Source: Mycolicibacterium peregrinum
Lineage (GTDB): Bacteria > Actinomycetota > Actinomycetes > Mycobacteriales > Mycobacteriaceae
Assembly (NCBI RefSeq): GCF_001665625.1
Contig: NZ_LZSY01000019.1
Span: 17,167-81,166 of the forward strand
Reading direction: 5' to 3'
DNA length: 64,000 bases
The position numbers and the translations under genes were made by a program. The stretch's first letter is position 1. Each line of letters begins with the position of its first letter. Below, piece after piece: positions 8,250 through 17,310 of this stretch. The notes under the pieces are model-generated. The model searched no databases. It was not told the origin of the DNA and worked only from the letters and a program-made list of their open reading frames with translations.

Positions 8250-11087
8250 CTACACGTTCTGCTGCGCTTCGTTGATCGCGTTCTGGTCCAAGATGCTCTG
8301 CACGTCGCCGTCGACATCGGAGGTGATGTACCCGCTGTATGTCTGCCGGTTGGTGATGGTGGCATCGCCCTTGAGGTAGCCGGTGTGCGTCCCGGTCACG
8401 CTGACGTCGGCGGTGTAGTGGATGTACAACTGGTTGGCCGTGGAGTCGGTGGCCTCGGTGCCGTTGAGGATCATCCCGTCCTCGTTGACATAGTCGGTGT
8501 AGGTGACAGTGCGGATCGTGTGCCCCGGATTCGTCGGGTCCGCGGCCTCGCTGACCACCGCGGTGCCCCCACCCGCGCCGGCATAGGTACCGGTCGGTGG
8601 AAGTTCCGGCGCGCTGGGAACGTAGGTGCTCAGTTTGGGCAGCGTCGACGACAATTCCGGAGTCTTGTTATCGCCTTGGAGGGGGCCCACACTCGTCGTG
8701 TATTTCAGGTTGGCAATGACCAACCGGGTGTCCGTTGGGTCTTCGTTGCTCTGTTCCCAGAACGCAACTGCCGTTCCGTCGTTGTTCCAACCGGGCATGC
8801 TTTGACCGGCGTACCCGTCACCTTCGACGATCAGCGGGAGACCGTTCTCCCTCTCAAGCTCGTCTCCGACTGCGATCACCCAGGCCTGATTGGAGACATT
8901 CACCGGAGACGCATAGGCGTTGTAGACCGGTCCGACGATGTAGGCGGGCAGGAATGCCGGCCGTGCGATCCGCGACATCGGGGTGAGGGCGTTCAACCCC
9001 CGCGTGCTTCCGGTGACGATCCACTGTTCGTTGGGCGATTCGAAGACGTTCTCCTCGTAGTCGAGACCAGCTGTCTCACGGGTGATGTTCCCGGTGGCGA
9101 GATCGACCTTGATGGCGTCGACATTGCCAGCGTCGTACTGTCCGCCCATGATGATCACGCTCTTGCCGTCGGGCGTCCAAGACTTACCCTCGCCATAGGG
9201 AGCAACCACACGTGCGTCGTCGATCACGTACCCGTTGTCCGTGCGGACCAGCTTGCCAACGACTGGAACGATTGCCACGTAACCGTTGGTGCCCAATTCA
9301 AGTCGGCTGAACAACACGTGGGTCCCGTCGGGCGAGATCTTCATTTCGCGTTGCCGGTCAACGACATATGTCGGACTGTCCGGCGTAGTGAGGGGAACCA
9401 GTTCCCTTCCGTTCACACCGTCTTCCAGAACCGCATAGGTGTACGAACCTGTGCTGGACGTAACCCGGATCAGCACCCGGCCCGATCCGTCTTCGAATGG
9501 AAGCGGTTTCTGCAGATCGTCGGTAACGCTCGTCGTGACACCACAAGTCAAGCATCGAAGGTCGGTGCCATCGATGTTCATCTGGTACACCTCGTCGCGA
9601 CCGCCGGCTACGGGTGTGGCCCCGAAGTAGATCGATTTGCCGTCCGCGGAGAACCTCGGCCGGTTCGGGTTGGTGATGTCGTCGGGAAGATCCAGGATCA
9701 CCCGCTCTACAGCCGGGCTGAGCACCGTGACATCGACGTCTTTCTGAGCAGTGCGGGGTTTGAACAGAGCCAACAGGTTGATCTTGTCGCCGTCGGTGAC
9801 CGACACGGTGAACGTATCTGTCTGCGCCGCCACGTAATTGATGTCATCCGGAGTGTAGGTGAATTCACCGGTCTCCTGATCGATGGTCACCGTGCCGTGC
9901 TGCGGCTGTTGGGTCACGGTGTAGGTCAACGCGTCACCCTCGGCATCGGTCACCCCGATATTGCCGGTCACCGTCTGACCCGCCTGCACCGTCGTCGTCG
10001 GATTACTCACCACCGGCGCCTGATTGAACAGATTGCGCCGAACCCACCCCAACACCGCCCACGCCATCGGCGTAAACGGCTCCGGAGAATCCGGCGACGG
10101 CGCCAGGAACGGATTCAACAGATTCGTGACAATCCCGTTGAGCACCCCCGCCGCATCCTCGACAGGGTTGGCCACCGGATTCTTCGGAGCCACCACCGCA
10201 GCCGTCGCGACCTGAACATCACTCGCTGTCGACACCGCAAGCGCCTTGGCCTCATACACCGTAGAAGCCGGCTTCGGCTCGGCGAGCTTGTCGGCGATCT
10301 CCTCCGACACCTTCTCGGAGATCACACCGGTCACTCGCTCCACCCGGTCAAGCGACTGCTTCACCCTGTCACCGAGTTTCACCTGACTCGGTGACGCCAA
10401 GGGCTGCGCGGTATCCGAGACGTGTGACATCTCCACGTCTGTTGCCGGTCGTTCCGGCGCGTTCTTGATCCCCGGCAGATCCAAGACGGTCGATCGGACC
10501 TTGTCGGCTATCGACGACACCACCTCCAGCGGCTGGTCAACAGTCGTGGCGGGCACCGATGGCACGGGTCCCGACGCAGGAACTGCCATGCCGGAACTGG
10601 CCGATTCCTCCTGAGCCCCAATGCTGGTCACTGCCTCGTCTGCGGTGTCGCGTGCCCCTCCACTGCTGCTCACCGTCACTCCGGGCGCCAGTTCCTTGGT
10701 CGTGGCCGTCTTGCCCGACCTCTTCGACCCGCCGGCTTTCTGCCTCCAGTCCTTGCCAAGACCGAGCGACGGCGGCCCACTCTTTCTCGGCTTGGAAGCG
10801 ACGCCCTTCGCGGACCCGGACTCAGGCTTGGCCGCCGTTGCCCCGCGGGACGAGTCACCAGAGGACGCCGACGTCGAGGAATCCGATGACGAACCGGTCG
10901 TGTCGGCCGCGGCGACGCCATAGCCGCTGGCTACCGCGGCGACCAGCCATCCCGCCACCACGACACCGCTGTACGCGCCGATCCTCGCGGTAGTTTGAGT
11001 TGTTCTCCGAGACGCGGCCGACCGGGCCGACGTGCTCGACGAAGACGAGGCGAACAGGGGGTTGATGCGGGGATTACTAGCGGTCAT
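8250..11087 (-). CDS. Large exported protein, tandem paralogue (copy 2)
   Basis: A 945-aa protein with the same architecture as the downstream copy: short basic N-terminus with extra Ser/Thr residues, hydrophobic export segment (VVVAGWLVAAVASGYGVAAA), Ser/Lys/Pro-rich linker, NPFLAPSPDSPEP motif, Ig-like domain, TolB-like propeller with CLTCG, and the C-terminal TYAGAGGGTAVVSEA block. The two proteins diverge in the linker but are nearly identical over the Ig-like/propeller junction, where about 50 bp of DNA (near 7012-7061 and 10021-10070) match almost exactly. That points to tandem duplication with some later gene conversion. Own upstream motif at 11116-11139; divergent ROK regulator upstream. 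Confidence 0.85.
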   Translation of the reverse strand: MTASNPRINPLFASSSSSTSARSAASRRTTQTTARIGAYSGVVVAGWLVAAVASGYGVAAADTTGSSSDSSTSASSGDSSRGATAAKPESGSAKGVASKPRKSGPPSLGLGKDWRQKAGGSKRSGKTATTKELAPGVTVSSSGGARDTADEAVTSIGAQEESASSGMAVPASGPVPSVPATTVDQPLEVVSSIADKVRSTVLDLPGIKNAPERPATDVEMSHVSDTAQPLASPSQVKLGDRVKQSLDRVERVTGVISEKVSEEIADKLAEPKPASTVYEAKALAVSTASDVQVATAAVVAPKNPVANPVEDAAGVLNGIVTNLLNPFLAPSPDSPEPFTPMAWAVLGWVRRNLFNQAPVVSNPTTTVQAGQTVTGNIGVTDAEGDALTYTVTQQPQHGTVTIDQETGEFTYTPDDINYVAAQTDTFTVSVTDGDKINLLALFKPRTAQKDVDVTVLSPAVERVILDLPDDITNPNRPRFSADGKSIYFGATPVAGGRDEVYQMNIDGTDLRCLTCGVTTSVTDDLQKPLPFEDGSGRVLIRVTSSTGSYTYAVLEDGVNGRELVPLTTPDSPTYVVDRQREMKISPDGTHVLFSRLELGTNGYVAIVPVVGKLVRTDNGYVIDDARVVAPYGEGKSWTPDGKSVIIMGGQYDAGNVDAIKVDLATGNITRETAGLDYEENVFESPNEQWIVTGSTRGLNALTPMSRIARPAFLPAYIVGPVYNAYASPVNVSNQAWVIAVGDELERENGLPLIVEGDGYAGQSMPGWNNDGTAVAFWEQSNEDPTDTRLVIANLKYTTSVGPLQGDNKTPELSSTLPKLSTYVPSAPELPPTGTYAGAGGGTAVVSEAADPTNPGHTIRTVTYTDYVNEDGMILNGTEATDSTANQLYIHYTADVSVTGTHTGYLKGDATITNRQTYSGYITSDVDGDVQSILDQNAINEAQQNV

Positions 11088-11115
11088 GGCCTGGCTCCGA
11101 TGCCCTAGGTACCTA

Positions 11116-11139
11116 TTTAATTTCTGTGACGAACTTAAT
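11116..11139. promoter_or_regulatory. Candidate operator between copy 2 and the ROK gene
   Basis: TTTAATTTCTGTGACGAA followed by CTTAAT aligns with 8058-8081 upstream of copy 1 (shared TTTAATT, TGACGAA, TTAAT in the same spacing). It lies in the 87-bp divergent region between copy 2 and the ROK regulator and could control both. Confidence 0.45.
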
Positions 11140-11174
11140 AGCAGCCGCCTTACGACGCCGTCAAGGAGGTTCCG

Positions 11175-12371
11175 CTGAAGCGGTCAGAATCAGCGCGCCG
11201 GGAAAAGCAGGTGTTGCACCTGCTGCACCGCCAGCGCGTCGTCCACCTGTTGCGGACCGAGGGTCCGCTCGCTCGAGCCGATCTGGCTGATCGCCTCGGG
11301 CTGAGCCGTCCCTCCATCACCACCCTCGTCGGTGAGCTGATCGAGGACGGCACCCTGGTCGAACTGGATTCCCGCGTCGAGGGTCCGGGTTACCGCGGCC
11401 GGCCCCGCAAACTTCTCGGCTGCAATCCACACGCACGTCGGGTCCTCGGAATCTGGATAGACGAACGTCGCGCACGTATCGCCGTCGCCGACGCAACGGG
11501 CAACATCACCCACGAAGATGAGACACCCACGGCAGGCAGAGCGGCCGCGTCGGTGATCCGCTCGATCATCCGGATCGCCAAACAGCTGATCGACGACCCC
11601 GCGGTGGAATCCGTCGCCGCCGCGGGCATCTGCATACCCGGATTCATCGACAGCACAACCGGATTCGTCGTGGAATCCAAGTCGCTCGGGTGGTCCGAGG
11701 TAGAGCTGGGCCAACCCATCTCGCACGCCCTCGGAGTACCGACCGCCGTTTTGGATTCGACCCAGGCCATGACGCTTGCCGAAACGATTGCCGGCGAAGC
11801 CCGAGAGGTGCGCTCCGCGCTACTCCTCGATTGCGGAGGCCACGTGAACGTCGGGCTGATCATCGGCGGACGGCCGTATTCCGGCGCCACCGGCGTCGCC
11901 GGAGCTGTCGGGCACATGCCGATCGCGGGGAGCAACGCGCAATGCCTTTGCGGCAGAACCGGTTGCGTAAACGCCGAAATGTCACTGCACGCCATGCAAC
12001 CCGTCGCCCCGCACACCGAAGGTGTGCCCCTGAAGGACATCGACCTCGTCGCAGTGGCGCAGGAAACGAGCCGGAACCCGGCCGCCCAGAAGATCATCCG
12101 CGATGTGATCGACCGGATCGCGCACACCGCGATCCTCATGGAAGCACTCATTGACCCGGAGATCCTGATCCTCTCCGGGCTCATCACCGAGTTCGAGGAA
12201 CTCATCGTCGCCCTCGAAGCGCGTATCGACGAGATCAGACCACCCGAGAGGCGTGGCCGCACCGCCACCGTGCGCTCGCAGATCGGCCGCGACTACCGGG
12301 TGGCCGTCATCGTGGCCCTGCAGCAACTCGATCCCGACATCGCCGGACTGCTGCAAACCCCCAGCCCGTGA
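11175..12371 (+). CDS. ROK-family transcriptional regulator, probable CTG start
   Basis: A ~398-aa ROK protein. An N-terminal winged helix (about residues 15-75; ...ARADLADRLGLSRPSITTLV) precedes a sugar-kinase-like fold with the ROK zinc signature CLCGRTGC, preceded by GHMPI. ROK repressors sense sugars or their phosphates. The first ATG/GTG in frame (GTG 11211) would cut off the conserved leading helix and has poor Shine-Dalgarno context. A perfect AAGGAGGT at 11163-11170 sits 4 nt before an in-frame CTG at 11175, giving MKRSESARREKQV; I therefore choose CTG. It is divergent from the tandem exported-protein genes and is their likely regulator. Confidence 0.8.
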   Translation: MKRSESARREKQVLHLLHRQRVVHLLRTEGPLARADLADRLGLSRPSITTLVGELIEDGTLVELDSRVEGPGYRGRPRKLLGCNPHARRVLGIWIDERRARIAVADATGNITHEDETPTAGRAAASVIRSIIRIAKQLIDDPAVESVAAAGICIPGFIDSTTGFVVESKSLGWSEVELGQPISHALGVPTAVLDSTQAMTLAETIAGEAREVRSALLLDCGGHVNVGLIIGGRPYSGATGVAGAVGHMPIAGSNAQCLCGRTGCVNAEMSLHAMQPVAPHTEGVPLKDIDLVAVAQETSRNPAAQKIIRDVIDRIAHTAILMEALIDPEILILSGLITEFEELIVALEARIDEIRPPERRGRTATVRSQIGRDYRVAVIVALQQLDPDIAGLLQTPSP

Positions 12372-12402
12372 CCTGCCGCCCGGAAAACTAGGATGTGCAA
12401 GT

Positions 12403-13542
12403 ATGCCGGTTGACCGCCTCCTGCCCTCGGACGACGCTCGCGACCTGATCGCGCTGACCCGCGATGTCGCCGACAAGGTCCTCGACCCGATCGTCGACGA
12501 GTACGAACGCGACGAGAAGTACCCCGAAGGCGTCATGGCCCAGCTCGGCGCGGCCGGGCTGTTGAGCCTGCCCCAGCCGGAGGAGTGGGGTGGCGGTGGC
12601 CAGCCCTACGAGGTCTACCTGCAGGTTCTCGAGGAGATCGCGGCGCGGTGGGCCGCGATCGGCGTCGCGGTCAGCGTGCACAGTCTCTCGTCGCACCCGC
12701 TGCTGGCCTACGGCACCGAGGAACAGAAGCAGCGCTGGCTGCCCGGCATGCTCGCCGGTGACCAGATCGGTGCCTACAGCCTGTCCGAACCGCAGGCCGG
12801 ATCCGACGCCGCCGCCCTGAACTGCAAGGCCACGCGCGACGGCGACAGCTACGTCCTCAACGGCTCCAAGGCGTGGATCACCCACGGCGGGAAGGCCGAT
12901 TTCTACACGCTGTTCGCCCGGTCCGGAGAAGGTTCGAAGGGCATCTCGTGCTTCCTGGTCCCCGCCGATCTCGACGGCCTGAGCTTCGGGAAACCCGAGG
13001 AGAAGATGGGTCTGCACGCCGTGCCCACCACCTCGGCGTTCTACGACAATGCCCGCCTGCCCGCCGACCGGCTGATCGGCACCGAGGGGCAGGGACTGTC
13101 GATCGCGTTCTCCGCGTTGGACTCCGGCCGCCTCGGCATCGCCGCGGTCGCGGTCGGCATCGCGCAGGCCGCCCTGGACGAAGCCGTCCGCTATGCCAAC
13201 GAGCGCACCACGTTCGGCCGCAAGATCGTCGACCATCAGGGCCTCGGGTTCCTGCTCGCCGACATGGCCGCCGCAGTGGTCAGCGCCCGCGCCACCTACC
13301 TGGATGCCGCGCGTCGCCGCGATCTCGGGCTGCCCTACTCGTCACAGGCCAGCGTCGCGAAACTGATCGCCACCGATGCCGCCATGAAGGTCACCACCGA
13401 CGCCGTGCAGGTGTTCGGCGGTGTCGGCTACACCCGCGACTTCCGGGTCGAACGCTTCATGCGGGAAGCCAAGATCACCCAGATCTTCGAAGGCACCAAT
13501 CAAATTCAGCGCCTGGTCATCTCGCGGGGGCTGGGGTCCTGA
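12403..13542 (+). CDS. Acyl-CoA dehydrogenase (short/branched-chain type)
   Basis: A 379-aa FAD flavoenzyme that introduces the alpha-beta double bond into acyl-CoA. Family landmarks in order are YSLSEPQAGSDAA (flavin/substrate loop), WITHGGKADFYT, RTTFGRKIVDHQ, QVFGGVGYTRDFRVERFMRE, and the C-terminal IFEGTNQIQR whose Glu is the usual catalytic base of short-chain members. ATG at 12403 is chosen because upstream codons run into the preceding gene and do not resemble the family. It starts 31 bp after the ROK stop on the same strand. Its last 26 bp overlap the convergent hydrolase gene. Confidence 0.92.
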   Translation: MPVDRLLPSDDARDLIALTRDVADKVLDPIVDEYERDEKYPEGVMAQLGAAGLLSLPQPEEWGGGGQPYEVYLQVLEEIAARWAAIGVAVSVHSLSSHPLLAYGTEEQKQRWLPGMLAGDQIGAYSLSEPQAGSDAAALNCKATRDGDSYVLNGSKAWITHGGKADFYTLFARSGEGSKGISCFLVPADLDGLSFGKPEEKMGLHAVPTTSAFYDNARLPADRLIGTEGQGLSIAFSALDSGRLGIAAVAVGIAQAALDEAVRYANERTTFGRKIVDHQGLGFLLADMAAAVVSARATYLDAARRRDLGLPYSSQASVAKLIATDAAMKVTTDAVQVFGGVGYTRDFRVERFMREAKITQIFEGTNQIQRLVISRGLGS

Positions 13543-14431
13543 CGAAGCCGGTCACGGCAGCCAGGAACTGATCGGGCTGCTCGACCATCGGCGAATGTCC
13601 GGACCCTTTGATCACCACGGGCGGCAACCCGACCGCGGTGTAACGCTGGACATTGGGCGCAGTCGGGGTCAGCACGTCCTCGTCACCCCAGAGCACCAGT
13701 ACCGGCTTGTGCAGTGCGGCAAGCGTTTCCGCAGTCGGGTGTGGACCGTCCTTCGAGTCGCACAGGCCGGTGTAGGTGAGCCGCTCCAACGAGCGGTGAG
13801 CATAGCCGGGCACCGGGTAGTCCGCGGCAAACCCGGTCTGCAGTGAACTCTCGCTGATCGCGTCGACGCCGCGGACAAGATCCATCGCCGGCCCGATCAC
13901 CGGCCAGCACACCATTTGTCCGAGCAGCGGCATGCTGACCAGATCGTCCGATCCCGGGGTGTCCGAGACCACGACGCGCTCCACCAGGTCGGGATACTGC
14001 CGGGCCAGCTCGGACGAGACCGCTCCGCCCATCGAATGGCCGATCAGCACCGCGTGACGCACACCGAGCGCCACGAGCGCGTTGCGCACCGCCGTGGTCT
14101 GCGCATCCGACCGGTAGGCGGCGCCGGCGGCGGGCGCCTCCGAGCCGCCGTGACCGACCAGATCGATCGCGATCACCCGCTGGTCGCGGGCCAGCTGCGG
14201 GGCCACCTTCTCCCACCACTCCAGGGAGGCCGAGTACCCGTGCAGCAACACCACCGCGCGTTCCCCCGGCGGCCCGTACTCACGCACGTTGAGGTCGGGA
14301 CCGTCCAGTTCCAGCACGTGCCCGCCGCCGAACGGCTCGGCCCGATGGTGCTCCTTGGTCGCCACCAGTTCATTGAGCAGCAACGCCACCACAGCCAACA
14401 GCAGCACGACGACGGCGATGCGCAATTTCAT
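13517..14431 (-). CDS. Alpha/beta hydrolase, membrane-anchored or exported
   Basis: A ~304-aa alpha/beta-fold hydrolase. The N-terminus is a short hydrophobic helix (MKLRIAVVVLLLAVVALLL), so the enzyme probably faces the cell envelope. VVLLHGYSASLEWW is the oxyanion-hole motif, GHSMGGAV the nucleophile elbow (Ser), WGDEDVLTP carries the acid, and GSGHSPMVEQP the catalytic His. The substrate is unknown (esterase or lipase type). Start ATG 14431 is used; GTG 14440 is an alternative. It is divergent from the LCP gene and overlaps the acyl-CoA dehydrogenase tail-to-tail. Confidence 0.85.
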   Translation of the reverse strand: MKLRIAVVVLLLAVVALLLNELVATKEHHRAEPFGGGHVLELDGPDLNVREYGPPGERAVVLLHGYSASLEWWEKVAPQLARDQRVIAIDLVGHGGSEAPAAGAAYRSDAQTTAVRNALVALGVRHAVLIGHSMGGAVSSELARQYPDLVERVVVSDTPGSDDLVSMPLLGQMVCWPVIGPAMDLVRGVDAISESSLQTGFAADYPVPGYAHRSLERLTYTGLCDSKDGPHPTAETLAALHKPVLVLWGDEDVLTPTAPNVQRYTAVGLPPVVIKGSGHSPMVEQPDQFLAAVTGFVRTPAPAR

Positions 14432-14522
14432 CCTGCGCACGCTAATGCCAAGACGTCGGCACTGACCAGCAATTTTCCCCGGTGGAACGAGTCTCAGCGA
14501 ACGGCCCCATAATGACAGGGCA

Positions 14523-16136
14523 ATGAACACACCTGCCCACACCGCCGGCGTCCCCCGGCACCGTATGCCGCGTCGGGGCGTGCGGGCCGCTCGCCGCGCC
14601 GCAGTCGGCCTGGTGGCGGCATCCGTGGTGGCCGGTACCGGTGCGGGCTGGGTGACCTACCACGGGGCCCTGGACGGCATCACCACCTCCAACGCTCTCG
14701 ACGGTGGGCCGATGTCGGCCGGCGACACCGAGAACATCCTGATCATGGGGTTGGACAGCCGGTTGGATCAGCACGGCAACCCGCTGCCCGAGGATGTCTA
14801 CCAGGCCCTCCACGCCGGCGACGAGACTGTCGGCGGCTACAACGCCAACGTTCTGATCGTGGTGCACCTGCCCGGTGACGGCGGCCCGGCCACCGCGTTC
14901 TCGATTCCGCGCGACGACTATGTGGACCTGGCCGGGTGCGATGTCTCGCCGTGCAAGGGCAAGGTCAAACAGGCCTACGGTTGGGCCTATCAGCGAGAGA
15001 TGGAATCGCTGGAGGCTGACTCCGAGAACCCGTCGGCGAATGAGCAGCAGGCCCGTGAGGCGGGCCGCAAGGCGGAGATCGCGACGGTCCGCAACCTGCT
15101 CGGCATCCCGATCGACCATTTCGTCGAGGTCACCCTCGGCGCATTCTTCGAGATCGCCAAGGCCGTGTCACCGATCACGGTCTGCCTCAACGCCGACACC
15201 TCAGATCCGTACTCGGGGGCCGACTTCCACCAGGGCGTCCAGGAGATCGACGCAGCCCAGGCGATGGCCTTCGTGCGTCAGCGTCGCGATATCAACGACG
15301 AGAACTTCACCGACCTCGACCGCACCCGCCGTCAGCAGGCCTTCATCGCGGCGCTGGTGTCGGCGCTGGGCCACAGCGGAACGCTGAACAGCCCAACCGG
15401 ACTGCGCAGCCTGCTGAACGTGGTCAAGCAGAACGTCGCGTTGGACGCCGGATTCGACCTGCCCAGTTTCGCCCGACGGGCCTCCGCGCTGACCGACAAA
15501 CCACCGACGCTCTACACGCTGCCGATCAAGGAGTTCAGCCAGAATTCCTACGGCGAGGACATCAACCTCGTCGATGTGCCGACGATCCGCAAGATCGTGC
15601 ATGACCTCGTCTCCAAGGACGACGCCGCGTCGTCGTCGGCACCCACCAGCAAGGCTCAGACGCTCAACGGCCACGGTGCGGTGCTCGACGTGATCAATGC
15701 GTCGACCTACAGCGGACTGGCTGCCCAGCTCGAAACGACCTTCGGCGCACACGGATTCACCGAGGGGCAGATCGGTGACGGCGAATCACTGGCCGCCACC
15801 ACCACGATCGACTACGGGACCGGCGCCGAGGCCGCTGCTCAATCGTTGGCCGACGAGCTCGGCGTGATCGCGAACCCGTCTTCCGAAGTGGTGGCCGGCA
15901 CCGTTCAGCTGACGCTGGGGACCGATTTCCCCGGCGACGAATACCTGTCGGGATCGAGCGATTCGACGTCAGAGTCCGGGTCGGACTCCACCTGGGACTC
16001 CAGCAGCAAGACGACGGAAGAGACCACGCCCAGCACGCCGGTGACGACGGTGGCCGCCACCGCGACCGGTACCTACACCCCGGCCCCCACTGACCTGAGC
16101 CAGATGAAGGTCTCCGGCATTCCCTGCGTGAAATAG
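14523..16136 (+). CDS. LytR-CpsA-Psr (LCP) family cell-wall ligase with LytR_C domain
   Basis: A 537-aa envelope protein. After a basic N-terminus, residues ~25-50 form a membrane anchor. The LCP domain follows (~70-300) with NILIMGLDSR, SIPRDDYVD and the RQRRDINDENFTDLDRTRRQ region, whose Asp/Arg residues bind the polyprenyl-pyrophosphate donor. A second domain (about 385-470; VLDVINASTYSGLA) is LytR_C, then a Ser/Thr-rich tail. In mycobacteria LCP enzymes transfer arabinogalactan from its lipid carrier to peptidoglycan. It ends 6 bp before the convergent histidine-kinase gene. Which M. tuberculosis LCP it corresponds to cannot be settled here. Confidence 0.9.
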   Translation: MNTPAHTAGVPRHRMPRRGVRAARRAAVGLVAASVVAGTGAGWVTYHGALDGITTSNALDGGPMSAGDTENILIMGLDSRLDQHGNPLPEDVYQALHAGDETVGGYNANVLIVVHLPGDGGPATAFSIPRDDYVDLAGCDVSPCKGKVKQAYGWAYQREMESLEADSENPSANEQQAREAGRKAEIATVRNLLGIPIDHFVEVTLGAFFEIAKAVSPITVCLNADTSDPYSGADFHQGVQEIDAAQAMAFVRQRRDINDENFTDLDRTRRQQAFIAALVSALGHSGTLNSPTGLRSLLNVVKQNVALDAGFDLPSFARRASALTDKPPTLYTLPIKEFSQNSYGEDINLVDVPTIRKIVHDLVSKDDAASSSAPTSKAQTLNGHGAVLDVINASTYSGLAAQLETTFGAHGFTEGQIGDGESLAATTTIDYGTGAEAAAQSLADELGVIANPSSEVVAGTVQLTLGTDFPGDEYLSGSSDSTSESGSDSTWDSSSKTTEETTPSTPVTTVAATATGTYTPAPTDLSQMKVSGIPCVK

Positions 16137-16142
16137 CCGCGG

Positions 16143-17309
16143 CTACAGCGTGACCCGGACCTGGGTGCCGAACCCGGGCTCTGAGCTGATCGCCATCGAG
16201 CCGCCCATGGCATCGATGCGCACCTGCAGTGAGGCCAGCCCGATGTGTCCCTCGGCCACAGACTGGCCCAGTATCGCCGGGTCGAATCCCTTGCCGTTGT
16301 CCGCCACGGTCAGCACGACGCGCTCCCCCGAACGGTAGAGGCCGACGGAAATCGTGGTCGCCCCGGCATGTTTGTTGATGTTGGCCAGCAGTTCGCGCGC
16401 GGCGCGATACAACAGCGCCTGCCCGTCGGGCTGCCCGACGTCCTCCAGATCTGCCCGCACCGCTATATCTGGCCGAGCTTCGTACTGACGCAACAGTTCC
16501 CGCACCGCCGGGGTCAGTCCCAGCTGAGCCAGGACCTGCGGATGCAGTGCGGTGACGGTGGAGCGCAGTCCGACGGCGGTCTCCTGCAGTGCGGCATGGA
16601 CGCGGTCCAGGCCGGGATCCGGGATGCGTTCGCGGATCTCGTCGAGGTCGAGGCGCGCGGCGAGCAGGGTCTGCAGTGGCCCGTCGTGAAGGTGCTCGGC
16701 CAGTTCGGCGTTGCGCAGATCGTCGGCCCGGGTGGATTCCGACACCAACTGGCGACGCACCTCCATCAAGGTCCGTACCCGCGCCGAGCGGCGCGCCAGC
16801 ACAAATGACAGCGCGGCCGACGCGACCGCGAGCCACGCCAGAAAGCCCACGTGCATGTACACGATATCGGGCAGGCCGACGTTGTCGTCGCGCTCGGAAT
16901 ACAAGATCCACACCGCGAGATATCCCACTGCGGTGCTGCCGCCGAGCAGTGCGGTCAGCCACGGACGGTCTTGGAACGCAACGGATATGGGCAACAGGAA
17001 GAACACCGGTAGCAGCGCCGCGGTGGCTCCGCCCGAGACGGCGCACAGGGCGACCAGCACCAGCACATCCACGGCGGTCGAGGCCCATTCGGCCCACGGC
17101 GGCATGGGCCCGCGGAACACCACCACCAGCCACAGCACCGCCACGGCGGCGTAGACGCTCAGGATCACCGCGTACAGGACTGGTAACCAGTGGTCGACGT
17201 CCCACACCGAGACCAGCACCACGATCAGACCGATCAGCGGCAGCCGCAGCAGCGCCGAGACCCGCACGGGTTGGGTGGTGAAGAATTCGACGACGCGCCC
17301 GCCAGCCAT
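16143..17309 (-). CDS. Sensor histidine kinase (NarL-partner type, HisKA_3)
   Basis: A 388-aa membrane kinase. Five or six hydrophobic segments fill residues ~18-172 with no large extracellular loop, so it may sense the membrane. The dimerisation/phosphoacceptor motif is ELAEHLHDGPLQ with His208, and the ATPase domain shows N (LLANINKH), DNGKGFDP and GIGL-like HIGLASL boxes. Its ATG begins one base after the response-regulator stop (TGA-C-ATG), so the pair is translationally coupled with the regulator first. Signal and target genes are unknown. Confidence 0.9.
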   Translation of the reverse strand: MAGGRVVEFFTTQPVRVSALLRLPLIGLIVVLVSVWDVDHWLPVLYAVILSVYAAVAVLWLVVVFRGPMPPWAEWASTAVDVLVLVALCAVSGGATAALLPVFFLLPISVAFQDRPWLTALLGGSTAVGYLAVWILYSERDDNVGLPDIVYMHVGFLAWLAVASAALSFVLARRSARVRTLMEVRRQLVSESTRADDLRNAELAEHLHDGPLQTLLAARLDLDEIRERIPDPGLDRVHAALQETAVGLRSTVTALHPQVLAQLGLTPAVRELLRQYEARPDIAVRADLEDVGQPDGQALLYRAARELLANINKHAGATTISVGLYRSGERVVLTVADNGKGFDPAILGQSVAEGHIGLASLQVRIDAMGGSMAISSEPGFGTQVRVTL

Positions 17310-17310
17310 G

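Noticed and set aside
8199..10394. 731-codon plus-strand open frame across the copy-2 surface-protein gene
   Set aside because: It is the antisense shadow of a repetitive GC-rich gene; its product is His/Arg/Val-rich with no domain, signal or ribosome-binding site, and a matching shadow exists over copy 1 (5509-7074).
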